Shown piece after piece: positions 1-8,959 of a stretch of DNA of 41,699 bases (position 1 is its first letter; each line of letters opens with the position of its first letter). This stretch comes from Christensenellaceae bacterium (lineage in GTDB: Bacteria > Bacillota > Clostridia > Christensenellales > DTU072). The stretch lies in NCBI GenBank assembly GCA_031259965.1, contig JAIRKT010000024.1, positions 1 to 41,699 of the forward strand. The letters are read 5' to 3'. Under the pieces are notes generated by a model, which was not told where the DNA came from, searched no databases, and was given only the letters and a program-made list of their open reading frames with translations. The translations under genes and the position numbers were made by a program.

Positions 1-183
1 TTCAAGTTATTCGTAAATTATGGCTAGTTTTTAACAAAAAAATAAAAAAATATTACGGTTTTTAATAGATTCTCAATTAAAATTGATGTTACACATTTAA
101 TATTTGGGGGATTTAGGTAAACATACGTTTAAATAATTAACTATAGTCAATAATATATACTAATTCAATCTAGGAGATAGACA

Positions 184-867
184 ATGGAAAATAACAATTC
201 GAAAAAGGGAATGTTTAAATTGTTTTTAAAAAAAAATCTATATTATATAGTAATGTTCGTATGCGTGCTAGGAATAGGTTCACTGATAATTGCAACTGTA
301 ATTGCAAATAAGATACCAGATCCTGATGATATTATAGTAGATGATTCCCCTATTGAAATACAGCCTACAATAGATGACCCCACAGTAATGCCTGATGAAC
401 CTTTAACGCCCAGTGAAGATGTGGTTGTTCCACCAATTGAAGCCGAACCTATAATATTTACTATACCCACAGAAGATTGCACAATAGTTAGAAATTATAG
501 CATGGCAGCACCAATTAAATGGGAGACACTGGGCCATTTTGCTGTCCATAATGGTATAGACTTCGCAGGACCACAGGGTGCTCCTGTAAGGGTTGTTTTT
601 GATGGAACTGTTGTGCAATTATCTTATGACATACTAAATGGACATAAGGTTGTAGTGGATCATGGTGATGGGCTATTGACAACATATGGGTCTTTATCTG
701 AACCAGTTGTGACAATCGGACAAGTTTTATCTAGTGGTGAGGTTATAGGCGAACTCAGCAATTCTGCTTCTTCAGAGTTAGAACTAGGTGCACATCTCCA
801 TTTTTCAGTGATTCACAACTCTGAATATGTAGATCCTTTGCTATACCTGCCTATAGGCGATAAATGA
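184..867 (+). CDS. spoIIQ: M23 (LytM-type) peptidase, SpoIIQ-like
   Basis: 227 aa. One N-terminal membrane segment (about residues 20-41) is followed by an acidic, proline-rich linker (45-90) and a C-terminal LytM/M23 domain (about 105-222). The zinc ligands of M23 peptidases are visible: HNGID (H122, D126) and HLH (H204, H206), so unlike Bacillus SpoIIQ the site looks intact, as is known for clostridial SpoIIQ. In the family, SpoIIQ sits in the forespore membrane and bridges to SpoIIIAH across the intermembrane space during engulfment. The start is fixed by an AGGAG seven bases upstream of ATG. The next gene downstream is spoIVB, which supports a sporulation role. A vegetative cell-wall M23 endopeptidase is the alternative. 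Confidence 0.72.
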   Translation: MENNNSKKGMFKLFLKKNLYYIVMFVCVLGIGSLIIATVIANKIPDPDDIIVDDSPIEIQPTIDDPTVMPDEPLTPSEDVVVPPIEAEPIIFTIPTEDCTIVRNYSMAAPIKWETLGHFAVHNGIDFAGPQGAPVRVVFDGTVVQLSYDILNGHKVVVDHGDGLLTTYGSLSEPVVTIGQVLSSGEVIGELSNSASSELELGAHLHFSVIHNSEYVDPLLYLPIGDK

Positions 868-1316
868 TCACATCTTTCTTCTGTGTAACTTAAAAAGTGA
901 TTACAATTTAACTACTTGCTCTTACGTTAATATATTTTAACGTAAGGGATTAACAAGTACTAAAAATTCAATAAACATATTGTTGCCTATTTTTTAATTA
1001 ATCTGCTATTGATCTTTATTAGTACCAACTTTATAAATTTTGGACACGCCAAGCATATTATTTTCATTAATTTTCCACCCAAAATCAAATTATTATTTTG
1101 TTAATTTTGTATTTCCATTATATGTAATACTTTACTAATTGTGCAATAAAAGTGAACGATATAATCATTCTTTAGTTTGGTTGCCAGAGATAAATCATGC
1201 AAACCAGCTAATGTTTGCATAATTTTATAAACATCTCACAAATTATAATTAACATACTAAATGCTTAATCAAACTCTCAATTATAAATTTTTGTTTTTTA
1301 AGTATTAAAGGGGCAA
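868..1316. other. Intergenic region between spoIIQ-like gene and spoIVB, with one hairpin
   Basis: 449 bp, very AT-rich and without a supportable gene. It holds a perfect 9-bp inverted repeat (CTTACGTTA at 921-929 against TAACGTAAG), with outer ACTTG/CAAGT arms at 914-918 and 954-958. There is no T-run after it, so it is not a textbook terminator. I could not define a forespore-type promoter for spoIVB by eye. Confidence 0.5.
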
Positions 1317-2351
1317 ATGAAAATCTCAAAAAAAATATTGTATATAATTTTACCAATTATTTTACTTTTATTTCTGTCAGTAACTGCATTTCAATCCATG
1401 ATTGTGAAGGCAGAAAATAATGAGCAAGTATATTTAGGTGGGCAACCTATAGGGCTATTACTTCGCTGTAAGGGCGCAATTGTTAGTGAATTTAAGGATA
1501 TAGTAACCCCTGATGGGAGTTGTAATCCTGCAAGAGATGCAGGAGTTATGATAGGCGATAATATTATCATGGCTGGTAATATTTCGATTAATTCGCCTGA
1601 AAACCTTATAAAACTTCTATCAAATTTAAGTGCTACGCAAGAGAACATAACTCTTAAAATATCTAGATTAAATAAGCAAATTGAGATAGTTGTAAAACCC
1701 AAATTAGACATCGTAACTAATACGCTAAAACTTGGAATAATGGTGCGTAATGAACTAACTGGAATTGGGACTTTAACATTTGTCACAGCAGATGGCCTGA
1801 GATTTGCAGGCCTAGGCCACAGAGTATTTGACGGATCGAGTCTTACAAGCAATAATTATAATGAAGGACATATATATACTGCAGAGATAATTGATAGTGT
1901 AAAGGGGCAAATTGGTGTACCTGGAGAACTGCGAGGAACATTTAACTCGAGCAGCATTAAATCTGGAAAACTTGACAAAAACGAATGGTATGGGGTTTAT
2001 GGTGATTCAAAAACAATACTACACTCGGGTCGCCCAAAAATCAAATTAGCGAGCAAAAATAGCGTTAAAAGAGGCACTGCCTATATTTACACAACCATAG
2101 AAGGTAAAATCCCTGAAAAATACGAAATCAATATTGTAAAAACAATGCAGCAAGAGACACCTGGCGAAAAGGGTATGGTAATTAAAGTAACTGACAAGAG
2201 ATTGATTAATAAAACTGGAGGAATTTTACAGGGGATGAGTGGTTCGCCTATTGTACAAGATGGTTTATTAATCGGTGCTGTAACTCATGTATTTTTAAAC
2301 GATCCTACCCTAGGCTTTGGAATTTATATTGACTGGATGCTCAATCACTAA
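1317..2351 (+). CDS. spoIVB: SpoIVB serine peptidase (family S55)
   Basis: 344 aa. An N-terminal membrane anchor or signal (about 5-30) precedes a PDZ-like region (about 40-130) and the S55 protease domain. The SpoIVB triad is recognisable: His in GLGHRVFD (H168), Asp in VTDKRL (D293) and Ser in GMSGSP (S308). Their spacing is close to that of H236, D363 and S378 in B. subtilis SpoIVB. In the family the protease is secreted from the forespore and cleaves SpoIVFA to trigger pro-sigma-K processing. The AAAGGGG ribosome site is five to six bases before ATG. The protein is shorter than the ~425 aa Bacillus form but complete at both ends. Its 3' end overlaps the convergent next gene by 11 bases. 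Confidence 0.9.
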   Translation: MKISKKILYIILPIILLLFLSVTAFQSMIVKAENNEQVYLGGQPIGLLLRCKGAIVSEFKDIVTPDGSCNPARDAGVMIGDNIIMAGNISINSPENLIKLLSNLSATQENITLKISRLNKQIEIVVKPKLDIVTNTLKLGIMVRNELTGIGTLTFVTADGLRFAGLGHRVFDGSSLTSNNYNEGHIYTAEIIDSVKGQIGVPGELRGTFNSSSIKSGKLDKNEWYGVYGDSKTILHSGRPKIKLASKNSVKRGTAYIYTTIEGKIPEKYEINIVKTMQQETPGEKGMVIKVTDKRLINKTGGILQGMSGSPIVQDGLLIGAVTHVFLNDPTLGFGIYIDWMLNH

Positions 2352-3393
2352 AATTGAAATTTTGATTGCATTTGGATGTAAATATCTCTTGAAATTTATG
2401 ATCATCTGCCACATTAGTCATAACAATTTTCTTCGACAATTTATTCAATTTTGTTTTGTATGCATTAGATGTTAACGCAAGTGCTGCGTTTTTAAGTGCA
2501 GTGCTTGCCTGATGTTTTATAGGAACATTGCATTCAGACAAATCTATATAAGTATCCAAGTTAGACACAACCCTTAACTTCTCTACCATAAACTCACTGA
2601 CAAAATATTCACATGCAGCTTTTACAACCAGCCCTCGCATTTCTTCAAGCCTGTATTTTGGATCATCCAAAACAAGTGTTGTACAAACAACACTTGTATC
2701 ATTATTATAAACAAAAATGAGAGAGTCAACTAATGTTAGTAATTCTCCTACCTCAAGATCTATAGCCTCTAATAAAGTGGTCCCACCAATTAGTGAATTC
2801 GGCGTTGCTACTATGTACACATCTTCTGCTGGCATGTCGAATTCATTCCCTTCAAAAAATTCGCCTGAGGGCATGATGACATCTTGACATGCCCCTTTAA
2901 ATTCTGCCACAGCTCTAGATGAGCCTGCGATCAAGATTGTAGTAGCTTTTGGAACATTGTATTTCTCAAAATATTCAATTGCATAGTGGCTTATAAGTGA
3001 CCTTAATTCTTTAGTATTTTCAGGATAATTCTTAACTACTATACTTTCTAAAATGTCATTATCAACAAACGCAATCTCTACGTGGTTATCGAATACAACC
3101 ACAGCAACAGTGGGCCTATCTGGTTTTGTTATAATCACACCAGACAACATTAAAAAATCAGTTATTTCAAAATCACCAGTTATCATTTTGTCGCAAGCAA
3201 GCCTAACACCTCTTGCTAAATCCTCTGGGGATATATGTTTTTTGTCGAATTCTGTGATTTCAAACTCAGGAGATGCAATAATCCTGCACCTTCCACAAAG
3301 ACCCATTCCACCACAAGGGAATTTATATCCAGCCAAACTGAGTTCTTCTTTTAAACTAGAATTCCTCTTTTTGTTATTAAAAATTTTCATCAA
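2341..3393 (-). CDS. 2Fe-2S ferredoxin-like/degenerate ASKHA-domain protein
   Basis: 350 aa. Near the N-terminus a plant-type 2Fe-2S motif is seen: C27, C33 and C36 in the CGGMGLCGRC region, and C67 in RLACDK. This arrangement is typical of the ferredoxin domain of corrinoid-protein reductive activators (RamA/DUF4445 type). The rest resembles an ASKHA fold, but the usual phosphate-binding DIGTT loop is replaced by VVVFDNHVEIA and the protein is much shorter than the ~600 aa family norm, so ATPase activity is doubtful. The start is TTG at 3393 or ATG at 3390, with no strong ribosome site. It lies 26 bp after the 582-aa gene, so translational coupling is likely. Function in this lineage is unknown. 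Confidence 0.6.
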   Translation of the reverse strand: MMKIFNNKKRNSSLKEELSLAGYKFPCGGMGLCGRCRIIASPEFEITEFDKKHISPEDLARGVRLACDKMITGDFEITDFLMLSGVIITKPDRPTVAVVVFDNHVEIAFVDNDILESIVVKNYPENTKELRSLISHYAIEYFEKYNVPKATTILIAGSSRAVAEFKGACQDVIMPSGEFFEGNEFDMPAEDVYIVATPNSLIGGTTLLEAIDLEVGELLTLVDSLIFVYNNDTSVVCTTLVLDDPKYRLEEMRGLVVKAACEYFVSEFMVEKLRVVSNLDTYIDLSECNVPIKHQASTALKNAALALTSNAYKTKLNKLSKKIVMTNVADDHKFQEIFTSKCNQNFNFSD

Positions 3394-3419
3394 ATTATTG
3401 AATGAACAAATCCCATACT

Positions 3420-5168
3420 TTAAGTTTCATCATTAATTTCAGAATATTCTTCATCAGGTTTGGATTTGTATTGATCATTATTAGAATCTATCCTTACATT
3501 TTGTGCAACCATAATTGCCTTATCATCTTTTCTCTCATACTTAAATTCGCCAGATGATTGGAAACCATTACCATTCTGAAAGTTTATAGTGCCATTTTCA
3601 CCATTATATGTTTTTCCATCTGATTGCACGACCATACTAGAGCCTATATCAATGTATACATAACCTGTTTTGTCTGCATCTGGATTATTATAATCAAGTT
3701 CAAACACAACTCCATCAGCATCAAGCGTAAGAGTTTTGCCATTAAGCATAAAGTTCACAGCTATTGGAATTATAAACTGGTTATTATCGCTAGTATCAAA
3801 TGTTACATCGCCAGTCAATACTAGAGTGTCACCTGCATTCAATGTTATATTATTTTGTTGAATGTAAGAGTCAAAACTGGTAAAATTGCCACTTATTTCA
3901 TAAAGTTTTCCCATATTAACAGTGCTACTGTTACCATTTAATATGTTCAAATATGTATCTAAAATATCCAGAGTAGATGAATTATAAAAAACTGATTTGC
4001 TACGACTGCTTGAGTTTTCTAGAGTGTTACCAAAATCATACATCCCCACTTTCTCTAAGCGAAAAAGAGATGTCTTTGAAACAGGCCCTGTTATCGCAGT
4101 TGAAAAACCAGATAATGTAGTATCAGCTGGAACAAGGCCCATAAAACCAACATCATAATTGTCAAATAGATCTTTTAGCTTCAACTCCTTCATTCTTTGG
4201 TTCATTTCAGCAGAAGTTAAATGTGTATCTCTCAGTGAGCTTAGTATTTTTTCCTCACCCTCAGTTTCCGCGCCTAGCAAATCGCCTATAGTACAGCTTT
4301 CGATAGCAGGAGTTAGAGCTTTATTTATATCTTTAATTTTAACAGGTTCACCTTCTGTGCCGCCCGAATAAGTGCCATTACGAAGTTTTACAAGCACTGC
4401 GTTATCATTATCATTAATCTCAAATAAATCAGTTATTTTCATGTTATCAACAGTATCATTTAAATCCTTAATTGGGGTGTCTGAGAATTTTCCTAGTATA
4501 CTGTCATCTCCAGATGTCCCCATAATATCACCAACCGTCATATCCCCTATCATATCCATTATGCTATCGCCTTTTAGCTGTGCAATAGACAATACACCAA
4601 TTTTTTGCAAAATGGCGTCACTAGCTTCCATTTCAGCAGTAGCCTGATCATCATAAACTACTGGAATCAGTTGATCTATTCTTAGATCCTCAAATGAAGA
4701 AAATTGGCCTAGTAATGGTTTGGTCAAAAATTCGTTGTCTTTAAATAATGGAATATCATCTGGTAATTGTATATCTAAGATCTCTACAATAGGCCCCAAA
4801 GACAAGGTTTCAATTGTATTATCCATTATTTTTGACAATGCGCCATTTCTTATGACGTCTGCGTCAGCGCCAAACGATGCTGCTAAAAACGCAGACAGTG
4901 CTCTTGTTCCTATCGCGGATTCAAACTCCGCAACAGTCATATTAGAAAGATTACTAAATGATTTAATTAAAGGAAATATTGTATTTATCAGCTCAAAAGA
5001 AAGTTCGTCATCTGTCAATCCGGTTTTATCTTTGTCAATTTTTATTAGATCCGCAATATCATTTACAGTGTATGAAGACAATACTAGATATCCCACTAAG
5101 CCGACACTTCCAACTATAAGAGCGATACCTACTATAAAGCCAATTAAAAATGAAACAAAACTCTTCAT
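3420..5168 (-). CDS. Membrane-anchored repeat protein of unknown function
   Basis: 582 aa, not recognised. A single N-terminal membrane segment (about 5-30) predicts a large extracytoplasmic domain. The middle part carries recurrent short units of the pattern I/L-x-DLF/IMG/LLG: TVGDIMG, KITDLFEI, TIGDLLG, LKLKDLFD. The C-terminal third is Ser/Thr/Asn/Gly-rich with alternating hydrophobics, suggesting a beta-rich or beta-helical surface domain. GGAG precedes the ATG. It is in line with the CvpA-like gene upstream (19-bp gap) and the 2Fe-2S gene downstream, so it is probably transcribed from the promoter at 6168-6195. A surface adhesin or envelope scaffold is possible; this is inference only. 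Confidence 0.6.
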   Translation of the reverse strand: MKSFVSFLIGFIVGIALIVGSVGLVGYLVLSSYTVNDIADLIKIDKDKTGLTDDELSFELINTIFPLIKSFSNLSNMTVAEFESAIGTRALSAFLAASFGADADVIRNGALSKIMDNTIETLSLGPIVEILDIQLPDDIPLFKDNEFLTKPLLGQFSSFEDLRIDQLIPVVYDDQATAEMEASDAILQKIGVLSIAQLKGDSIMDMIGDMTVGDIMGTSGDDSILGKFSDTPIKDLNDTVDNMKITDLFEINDNDNAVLVKLRNGTYSGGTEGEPVKIKDINKALTPAIESCTIGDLLGAETEGEEKILSSLRDTHLTSAEMNQRMKELKLKDLFDNYDVGFMGLVPADTTLSGFSTAITGPVSKTSLFRLEKVGMYDFGNTLENSSSRSKSVFYNSSTLDILDTYLNILNGNSSTVNMGKLYEISGNFTSFDSYIQQNNITLNAGDTLVLTGDVTFDTSDNNQFIIPIAVNFMLNGKTLTLDADGVVFELDYNNPDADKTGYVYIDIGSSMVVQSDGKTYNGENGTINFQNGNGFQSSGEFKYERKDDKAIMVAQNVRIDSNNDQYKSKPDEEYSEINDET

Positions 5169-5187
5169 ATTATCTCCAAATCCTAGT

Positions 5188-6030
5188 TCAACCCTTTTTC
5201 ATTATTTTGTCAACAATCGCCTGAACCATAGGGGTTATCGCATTATCGTTGTACAGAAATTTTACAAGCGATGTGGATTCTATGCCAGTTTTTACTTGAT
5301 CCATAAAAGACTGACCTTCAAATGCTTTAAGAACACCTAAAACCAAATAGAGCAAACCAGCAACTAAAGCAGCGCCTATAACAAATCCAATAAGACGATC
5401 AATAAAATGCGCTATATAGAAAGTAGCGATAATCTTCTTTAGTATCATTAATAGTATACCAATTACTATTCTCAAAGCAATTGCAAGCAAAACAAAAACA
5501 ATTACCAGCATAATGATATAACTAACATTGTCAGATAATGTCTTTAAAACATTAAGTGTACCCTCAGGTGTATCCTCAAAATATTTTTCAGCTTTAGGTA
5601 AAACCAAATACTTTATTGCAATTTTTCTGAAATCAACGATGTTACCATCTGACTCCAAACTATCAATAGATTTAACTTCCTCACCATCAACATACACTAT
5701 ACCAACAGGGCCATCTGCGACATCTGAATCCTCTGGGATATATCGCAGCAACATGCCAGACTCAATAGAGAAAAATGAACCAATTCGAGTTGCAAGTGTA
5801 TTAGATAAATTGGATTCAAGTTTTGTATTTGCGTATAGCGCCTTTTGAATTGGACTAACCAGCATGACTGCAATAGCCACTGTTAATAAAGAGGCCATCA
5901 GACCTTTAAATATCTTTAAAAATCCTATTTTCATGCCAATGAGTGCAACTATAATCGCAAGCACGATTACACCCACATCTATTAAGATACCTGTTAGTTT
6001 TACTGCATCTTGCACTGCCGCAACAAACAT
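5188..6030 (-). CDS. CvpA-family-like membrane protein
   Basis: About 280 aa. Membrane segments lie near the N-terminus (two, about residues 15-60), centrally (about 165-195) and near the C-terminus (about 210-240). The stretch DRLIGFVIGAALVAGLL resembles the CvpA/colicin V production family signature. A soluble loop of ~100 aa separates the first and second membrane pairs, longer than in classical CvpA (~160-180 aa). I chose ATG at 6030 because GAGGAG lies eight bases upstream; an in-frame ATG at 6060 lacks such a site. It is the first gene of a three-gene minus-strand unit with its own promoter at 6168-6195. Substrate or partner is unknown. Confidence 0.6.
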   Translation of the reverse strand: MFVAAVQDAVKLTGILIDVGVIVLAIIVALIGMKIGFLKIFKGLMASLLTVAIAVMLVSPIQKALYANTKLESNLSNTLATRIGSFFSIESGMLLRYIPEDSDVADGPVGIVYVDGEEVKSIDSLESDGNIVDFRKIAIKYLVLPKAEKYFEDTPEGTLNVLKTLSDNVSYIIMLVIVFVLLAIALRIVIGILLMILKKIIATFYIAHFIDRLIGFVIGAALVAGLLYLVLGVLKAFEGQSFMDQVKTGIESTSLVKFLYNDNAITPMVQAIVDKIMKKG

Positions 6031-6167
6031 AATTATTTCTCCTCTAGAGACAACAAACACAAATAACTCAACTTTTGCACTGGCGTCAGATTAACCAACA
6101 AAAACCAACTGCAATAAATCTATTATTAACATTTGTAGACAATCCACATTAACATATCTGCTAAACA

Positions 6168-6195
6168 ATTATACCACAGACTGCGCTTTTCACAA
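6168..6195 (-). promoter_or_regulatory. Sigma-A promoter for the CvpA-like operon
   Basis: On the minus strand TTGTGA (6190-6195), a 16-bp spacer and TATAAT (6168-6173). It lies ~140 bp before the CvpA-like start and marks the break between this operon and the proline-rich gene cluster upstream. Confidence 0.6.
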
Positions 6196-6294
6196 AACTA
6201 ATTATTAAATTAGCAAAACTAATCAAAAACAAGCTAGGAAATGCTTTTAAATCGCGTTAACTCTCGATTATTTATTCTCGCTCCAAACAACCAA

Positions 6295-7293
6295 TTATGG
6301 GTTTATGACATATGATTGAAGAGAATCAGTAATCGTAGGTTCTTCAATATTAAACGCATGCGCTTTTGCGAATAATGGAACAATTAGTAAGGCAATTGAC
6401 GCCACCAAACCCACTATCAAACCAATGCCTGGTTTTACTGAAGTCTTAAGAGTTACAAAATCCACTATCGAATTAGAACTTCCATCAGCTGCCTCACCAT
6501 TAGATATTATGTACAAAATAGCGGCTATTGCTAGACAAAAAATAACATTAATTAATGCTAAAACACTAAAACTTCTAGGAGTTCTTCTCTCTGCAATCCT
6601 TTTCAAATATTTAATCAACAAAAGAACAAAGAAAACTATAACTACAAGAATGAGTATTGGTAAAGCATACGATACAATTTTTGTCATCGTGCTAGCGTCA
6701 CTATTAGCTTTCCAAACAGAACTATAATAAGCAGGTGCTGAATCTTCACTAATAACACCCAGACCAACTAACAAGGTTTTAGCAGAATCAATCCCACCAA
6801 ACTCAAAAGCCTTTCGTGTATCATTTTGTGCAAATGATGAAACAAAGGACAAAAGCATTGCGACAATTCCTATGATTGCAAAGATTAATGCGACAAAACT
6901 AACAGACCGGAATGGCTTTTTTTCAAATGAAGGAGCTATTATATCATTTCTAGGCTCTTGTGGTCTTGAGTATGGATCATACTGTAGTAATGGTTGATTC
7001 AAGGAAGTATATGGCACTAAAGCAATTGGTTGCACTATTGGAGGCATCTGTACGATAGTAGGTGGAGTCGGTATTGCGTTTGAAGCACTGCCAGGAAGCC
7101 CAACACTTTGGGGATCTTGAGGTGCACCACCTATTCTATACATATAACCATCAGGCCCATTCACAATCTGATTTGGTTGTCCATGAAGCGGAAAGCCCAA
7201 AGTAGAGACATCAACAGGTATCCATTTACCAGATTGGTTGTTTTCTGGTGTTTGTGGAGCATTATTAAATACAGAGTTCGTTTTCATATCCAT
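6295..7293 (-). CDS. Proline-rich 4-TM membrane protein, QLTPIVQP-motif family (member 1)
   Basis: 332 aa, not recognised. A ~125-aa Pro/Gln/Gly-rich cytoplasmic N-terminus contains the cluster motif as IVQMPPIVQPIALVPY (about residues 80-95), followed by a QPLLQYD tail. A membrane domain follows with helices near 130-153, 208-230, 243-264 and 292-313; the extracytoplasmic loop of ~50 aa sits between the first two. The N-terminal half aligns by eye with the 127-aa neighbour (both have DVST..G and a PxxIVQ run), so the two are probably a duplication. GAGGAAA precedes ATG by nine bases. It is the last gene of a five-gene run on this strand. Confidence 0.6.
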   Translation of the reverse strand: MDMKTNSVFNNAPQTPENNQSGKWIPVDVSTLGFPLHGQPNQIVNGPDGYMYRIGGAPQDPQSVGLPGSASNAIPTPPTIVQMPPIVQPIALVPYTSLNQPLLQYDPYSRPQEPRNDIIAPSFEKKPFRSVSFVALIFAIIGIVAMLLSFVSSFAQNDTRKAFEFGGIDSAKTLLVGLGVISEDSAPAYYSSVWKANSDASTMTKIVSYALPILILVVIVFFVLLLIKYLKRIAERRTPRSFSVLALINVIFCLAIAAILYIISNGEAADGSSNSIVDFVTLKTSVKPGIGLIVGLVASIALLIVPLFAKAHAFNIEEPTITDSLQSYVINP

Positions 7294-7319
7294 TGTTTTT
7301 ATTTCCTCACTTTGGATTA

Positions 7320-7703
7320 TTATCTTGCATCTACATCATCAAACTGATATAAGCCCTGGTTTTGTGTAGAATAAGGAACAAAAGCTACAGGTGACACAAT
7401 TGGTGTCAATTGAACGATCTGAGATGGAATTGGAATCGGAACAGGTGCGCTATTTGGTTGAGGTCCAAAAGTCATAACTGGAGTATAAATACGCCCATAA
7501 TCATCTACCGATGTATATCTAGGTAAACCCATAGGCATACCATTAGTTGAAACATCAAACAAGCCACTAGTTGGCAACCTATATGGCGCACTACCCGCCT
7601 GTTGAATTGAGGGGCTTGGACCAGTTTGTGGTTGCCTTATTCCCTCAGATGATCGAGCCACAATACTTTGGGTTACAACCTCTTCTCTATCGCGTTTACG
7701 CAT
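7320..7703 (-). CDS. Short proline-rich protein, QLTPIVQP-motif family without membrane domain (member 2)
   Basis: 127 aa, not recognised. It is Pro/Ser/Gln-rich throughout, with no hydrophobic segment. It ends just after the shared motif, IVQLTPIVSPVAFVPY, then a short QGLYQFD tail. This makes it look like the N-terminal half of the 332-aa neighbour standing alone. GGAG lies about eight bases before ATG. A strong promoter (7734-7762) sits immediately upstream, so genes 7703-6295 can be transcribed as a pair. It could act as a soluble partner or competitor for whatever binds the motif; that is inference. Confidence 0.6.
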   Translation of the reverse strand: MRKRDREEVVTQSIVARSSEGIRQPQTGPSPSIQQAGSAPYRLPTSGLFDVSTNGMPMGLPRYTSVDDYGRIYTPVMTFGPQPNSAPVPIPIPSQIVQLTPIVSPVAFVPYSTQNQGLYQFDDVDAR

Positions 7704-7733
7704 ACGACTTTTCTCCTTAAAAATTTAAGTTAT

Positions 7734-7762
7734 ATTATACACTATTTACCACACAAATTCAA
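7734..7762 (-). promoter_or_regulatory. Sigma-A promoter inside the proline-rich cluster
   Basis: On the minus strand TTGAAT (7757-7762), a 17-bp spacer and TATAAT (7734-7739), about 31 bp before the ATG of the 127-aa gene. This is a near-consensus promoter and suggests that the last two genes of the cluster can be expressed separately. Confidence 0.7.
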
Positions 7763-7822
7763 CATTTAAACACTTTGATGTGACTTTGATTTGGTGATCT
7801 AATATTATTTAGTTTACTCTGT

Positions 7823-8632
7823 TTATCCCTTAATTTTTTTTGGTTTGTATCGCTTAACCGCAAAAACCAAAATTGCCATCACTAAGGAAACACCCAATAT
7901 TATATATGCGCCGATGCCCAGTTCAACTTTCTTAACCATAGCATAAGCAAAATAGAAACCAGCACCAGCAAATGTCAGCAATGAGGTTAACTTTGTAGCA
8001 AGTGGTGCACCGCCTGATCCAAAATTAAACAATGAGAGCAGGAATGTTAACGCTGCAAAAACAGCAGTAACCGCGAGTCCTAGAGTCAAAATGTTTGTGT
8101 CTGTCGAAAACAATGCTGAAAATTCAAAATCTTTTAAGAAAAGATCTGTAACTAGCTTGTACGCAGTAACCTTTTCTTCATTTAAAACCATAACCGCTGT
8201 GTAGTCAACTACGGCCTCAACAAATTGACCAATGATTAGGACTGCTAATGTAATAAGAGAGAACAAAATCAGCAACAAAGAAGTGCCTCCCTTTTTTCTT
8301 TTCTTATCTGTCTGCGCAGCGTAATTATAACCATCATAATACGCATTGTAATCGTTACTTCCCGCATCAGCATATCCAGCCATTGCACCAGCGCCACCCT
8401 CAGGACCATCAAAAGTCAACAAGGGTTGTTCTTGTGAAGAATAAGGCACAAAAGTAACTGGTTGTACGATTGGTGTCAATTGAATATGCAGTGGAACAGG
8501 CGCTACAGGAAATGGTTCTGAAACAGGCATCTGTCTAATAGAGGCACTGCTATAGCGTTTAGTGCTAGCTGCTACTGATGATGATTTGTTATCATATGAA
8601 GCCAACTGTGTTGGGATCTCTTCTTTTCTCAT
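7823..8632 (-). CDS. Proline-rich 4-TM membrane protein, QLTPIVQP-motif family (member 3)
   Basis: 269 aa, not recognised. The soluble N-terminus (about 1-110) contains HIQLTPIVQPVTFVPY followed by SSQEQPLLTFD, then a Gly/Ala/Tyr-rich stretch. A lysine cluster (DKKRKKG) precedes the first membrane helix (about 117-140). Further helices are near 178-205, 215-232 and 240-260. The layout (cytoplasmic motif, TM1, ~40-aa external loop, TM2-TM4, basic C-terminus) matches the 332-aa paralogue. AGGAG lies ten bases before ATG. Confidence 0.6.
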   Translation of the reverse strand: MRKEEIPTQLASYDNKSSSVAASTKRYSSASIRQMPVSEPFPVAPVPLHIQLTPIVQPVTFVPYSSQEQPLLTFDGPEGGAGAMAGYADAGSNDYNAYYDGYNYAAQTDKKRKKGGTSLLLILFSLITLAVLIIGQFVEAVVDYTAVMVLNEEKVTAYKLVTDLFLKDFEFSALFSTDTNILTLGLAVTAVFAALTFLLSLFNFGSGGAPLATKLTSLLTFAGAGFYFAYAMVKKVELGIGAYIILGVSLVMAILVFAVKRYKPKKIKG

Positions 8633-8728
8633 ATGTCACTATCACTCCTAACTATGTTTAAATAGATTTTTAACCGTTAACCGGCATTTTTATTATCCGA
8701 CTTTACTTTTAACAAAGATTACTAATTA

Positions 8729-8938
8729 TTATTCGTCACTATCTTCGTATTGAATCACGTGAACGTCAATTATTGTTTGTACTATTGGAGTTAACTGAAT
8801 AAAGTCTGCAGGCCGTGCTACAGGCACAGGTCCACAATTATTCATTATTTTATACGACGCAGTCAAAGGATACTGGTTATTAACTTGATTACCAGATGTA
8901 TCCTCTATCAAATCCTTTTTTTTGTTCTTTTTTGACAT
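8729..8938 (-). CDS. Mini-protein carrying the QLTPIVQ motif (member 4)
   Basis: 69 aa, not recognised. A lysine-rich start (SKKNKKKD) is followed by a polar linker and the shared motif FIQLTPIVQTIID, then an acidic end (EDSDE). No membrane segment. AGGAG lies about ten bases before ATG and the gap to the upstream gene is 21 bp, which supports a real translated gene despite the small size. The motif has lost the VPY half seen in members 1-3, so this may be a decaying copy or a minimal motif peptide. Confidence 0.55.
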   Translation of the reverse strand: MSKKNKKKDLIEDTSGNQVNNQYPLTASYKIMNNCGPVPVARPADFIQLTPIVQTIIDVHVIQYEDSDE

Positions 8939-8959
8939 TTCTGTTTATTCTCCTAATAG

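Noticed and set aside
4720-5340. 206-aa plus-strand frame antisense to the 582-aa and CvpA-like genes
   Set aside because: No ribosome site and it crosses two well-supported minus-strand genes.
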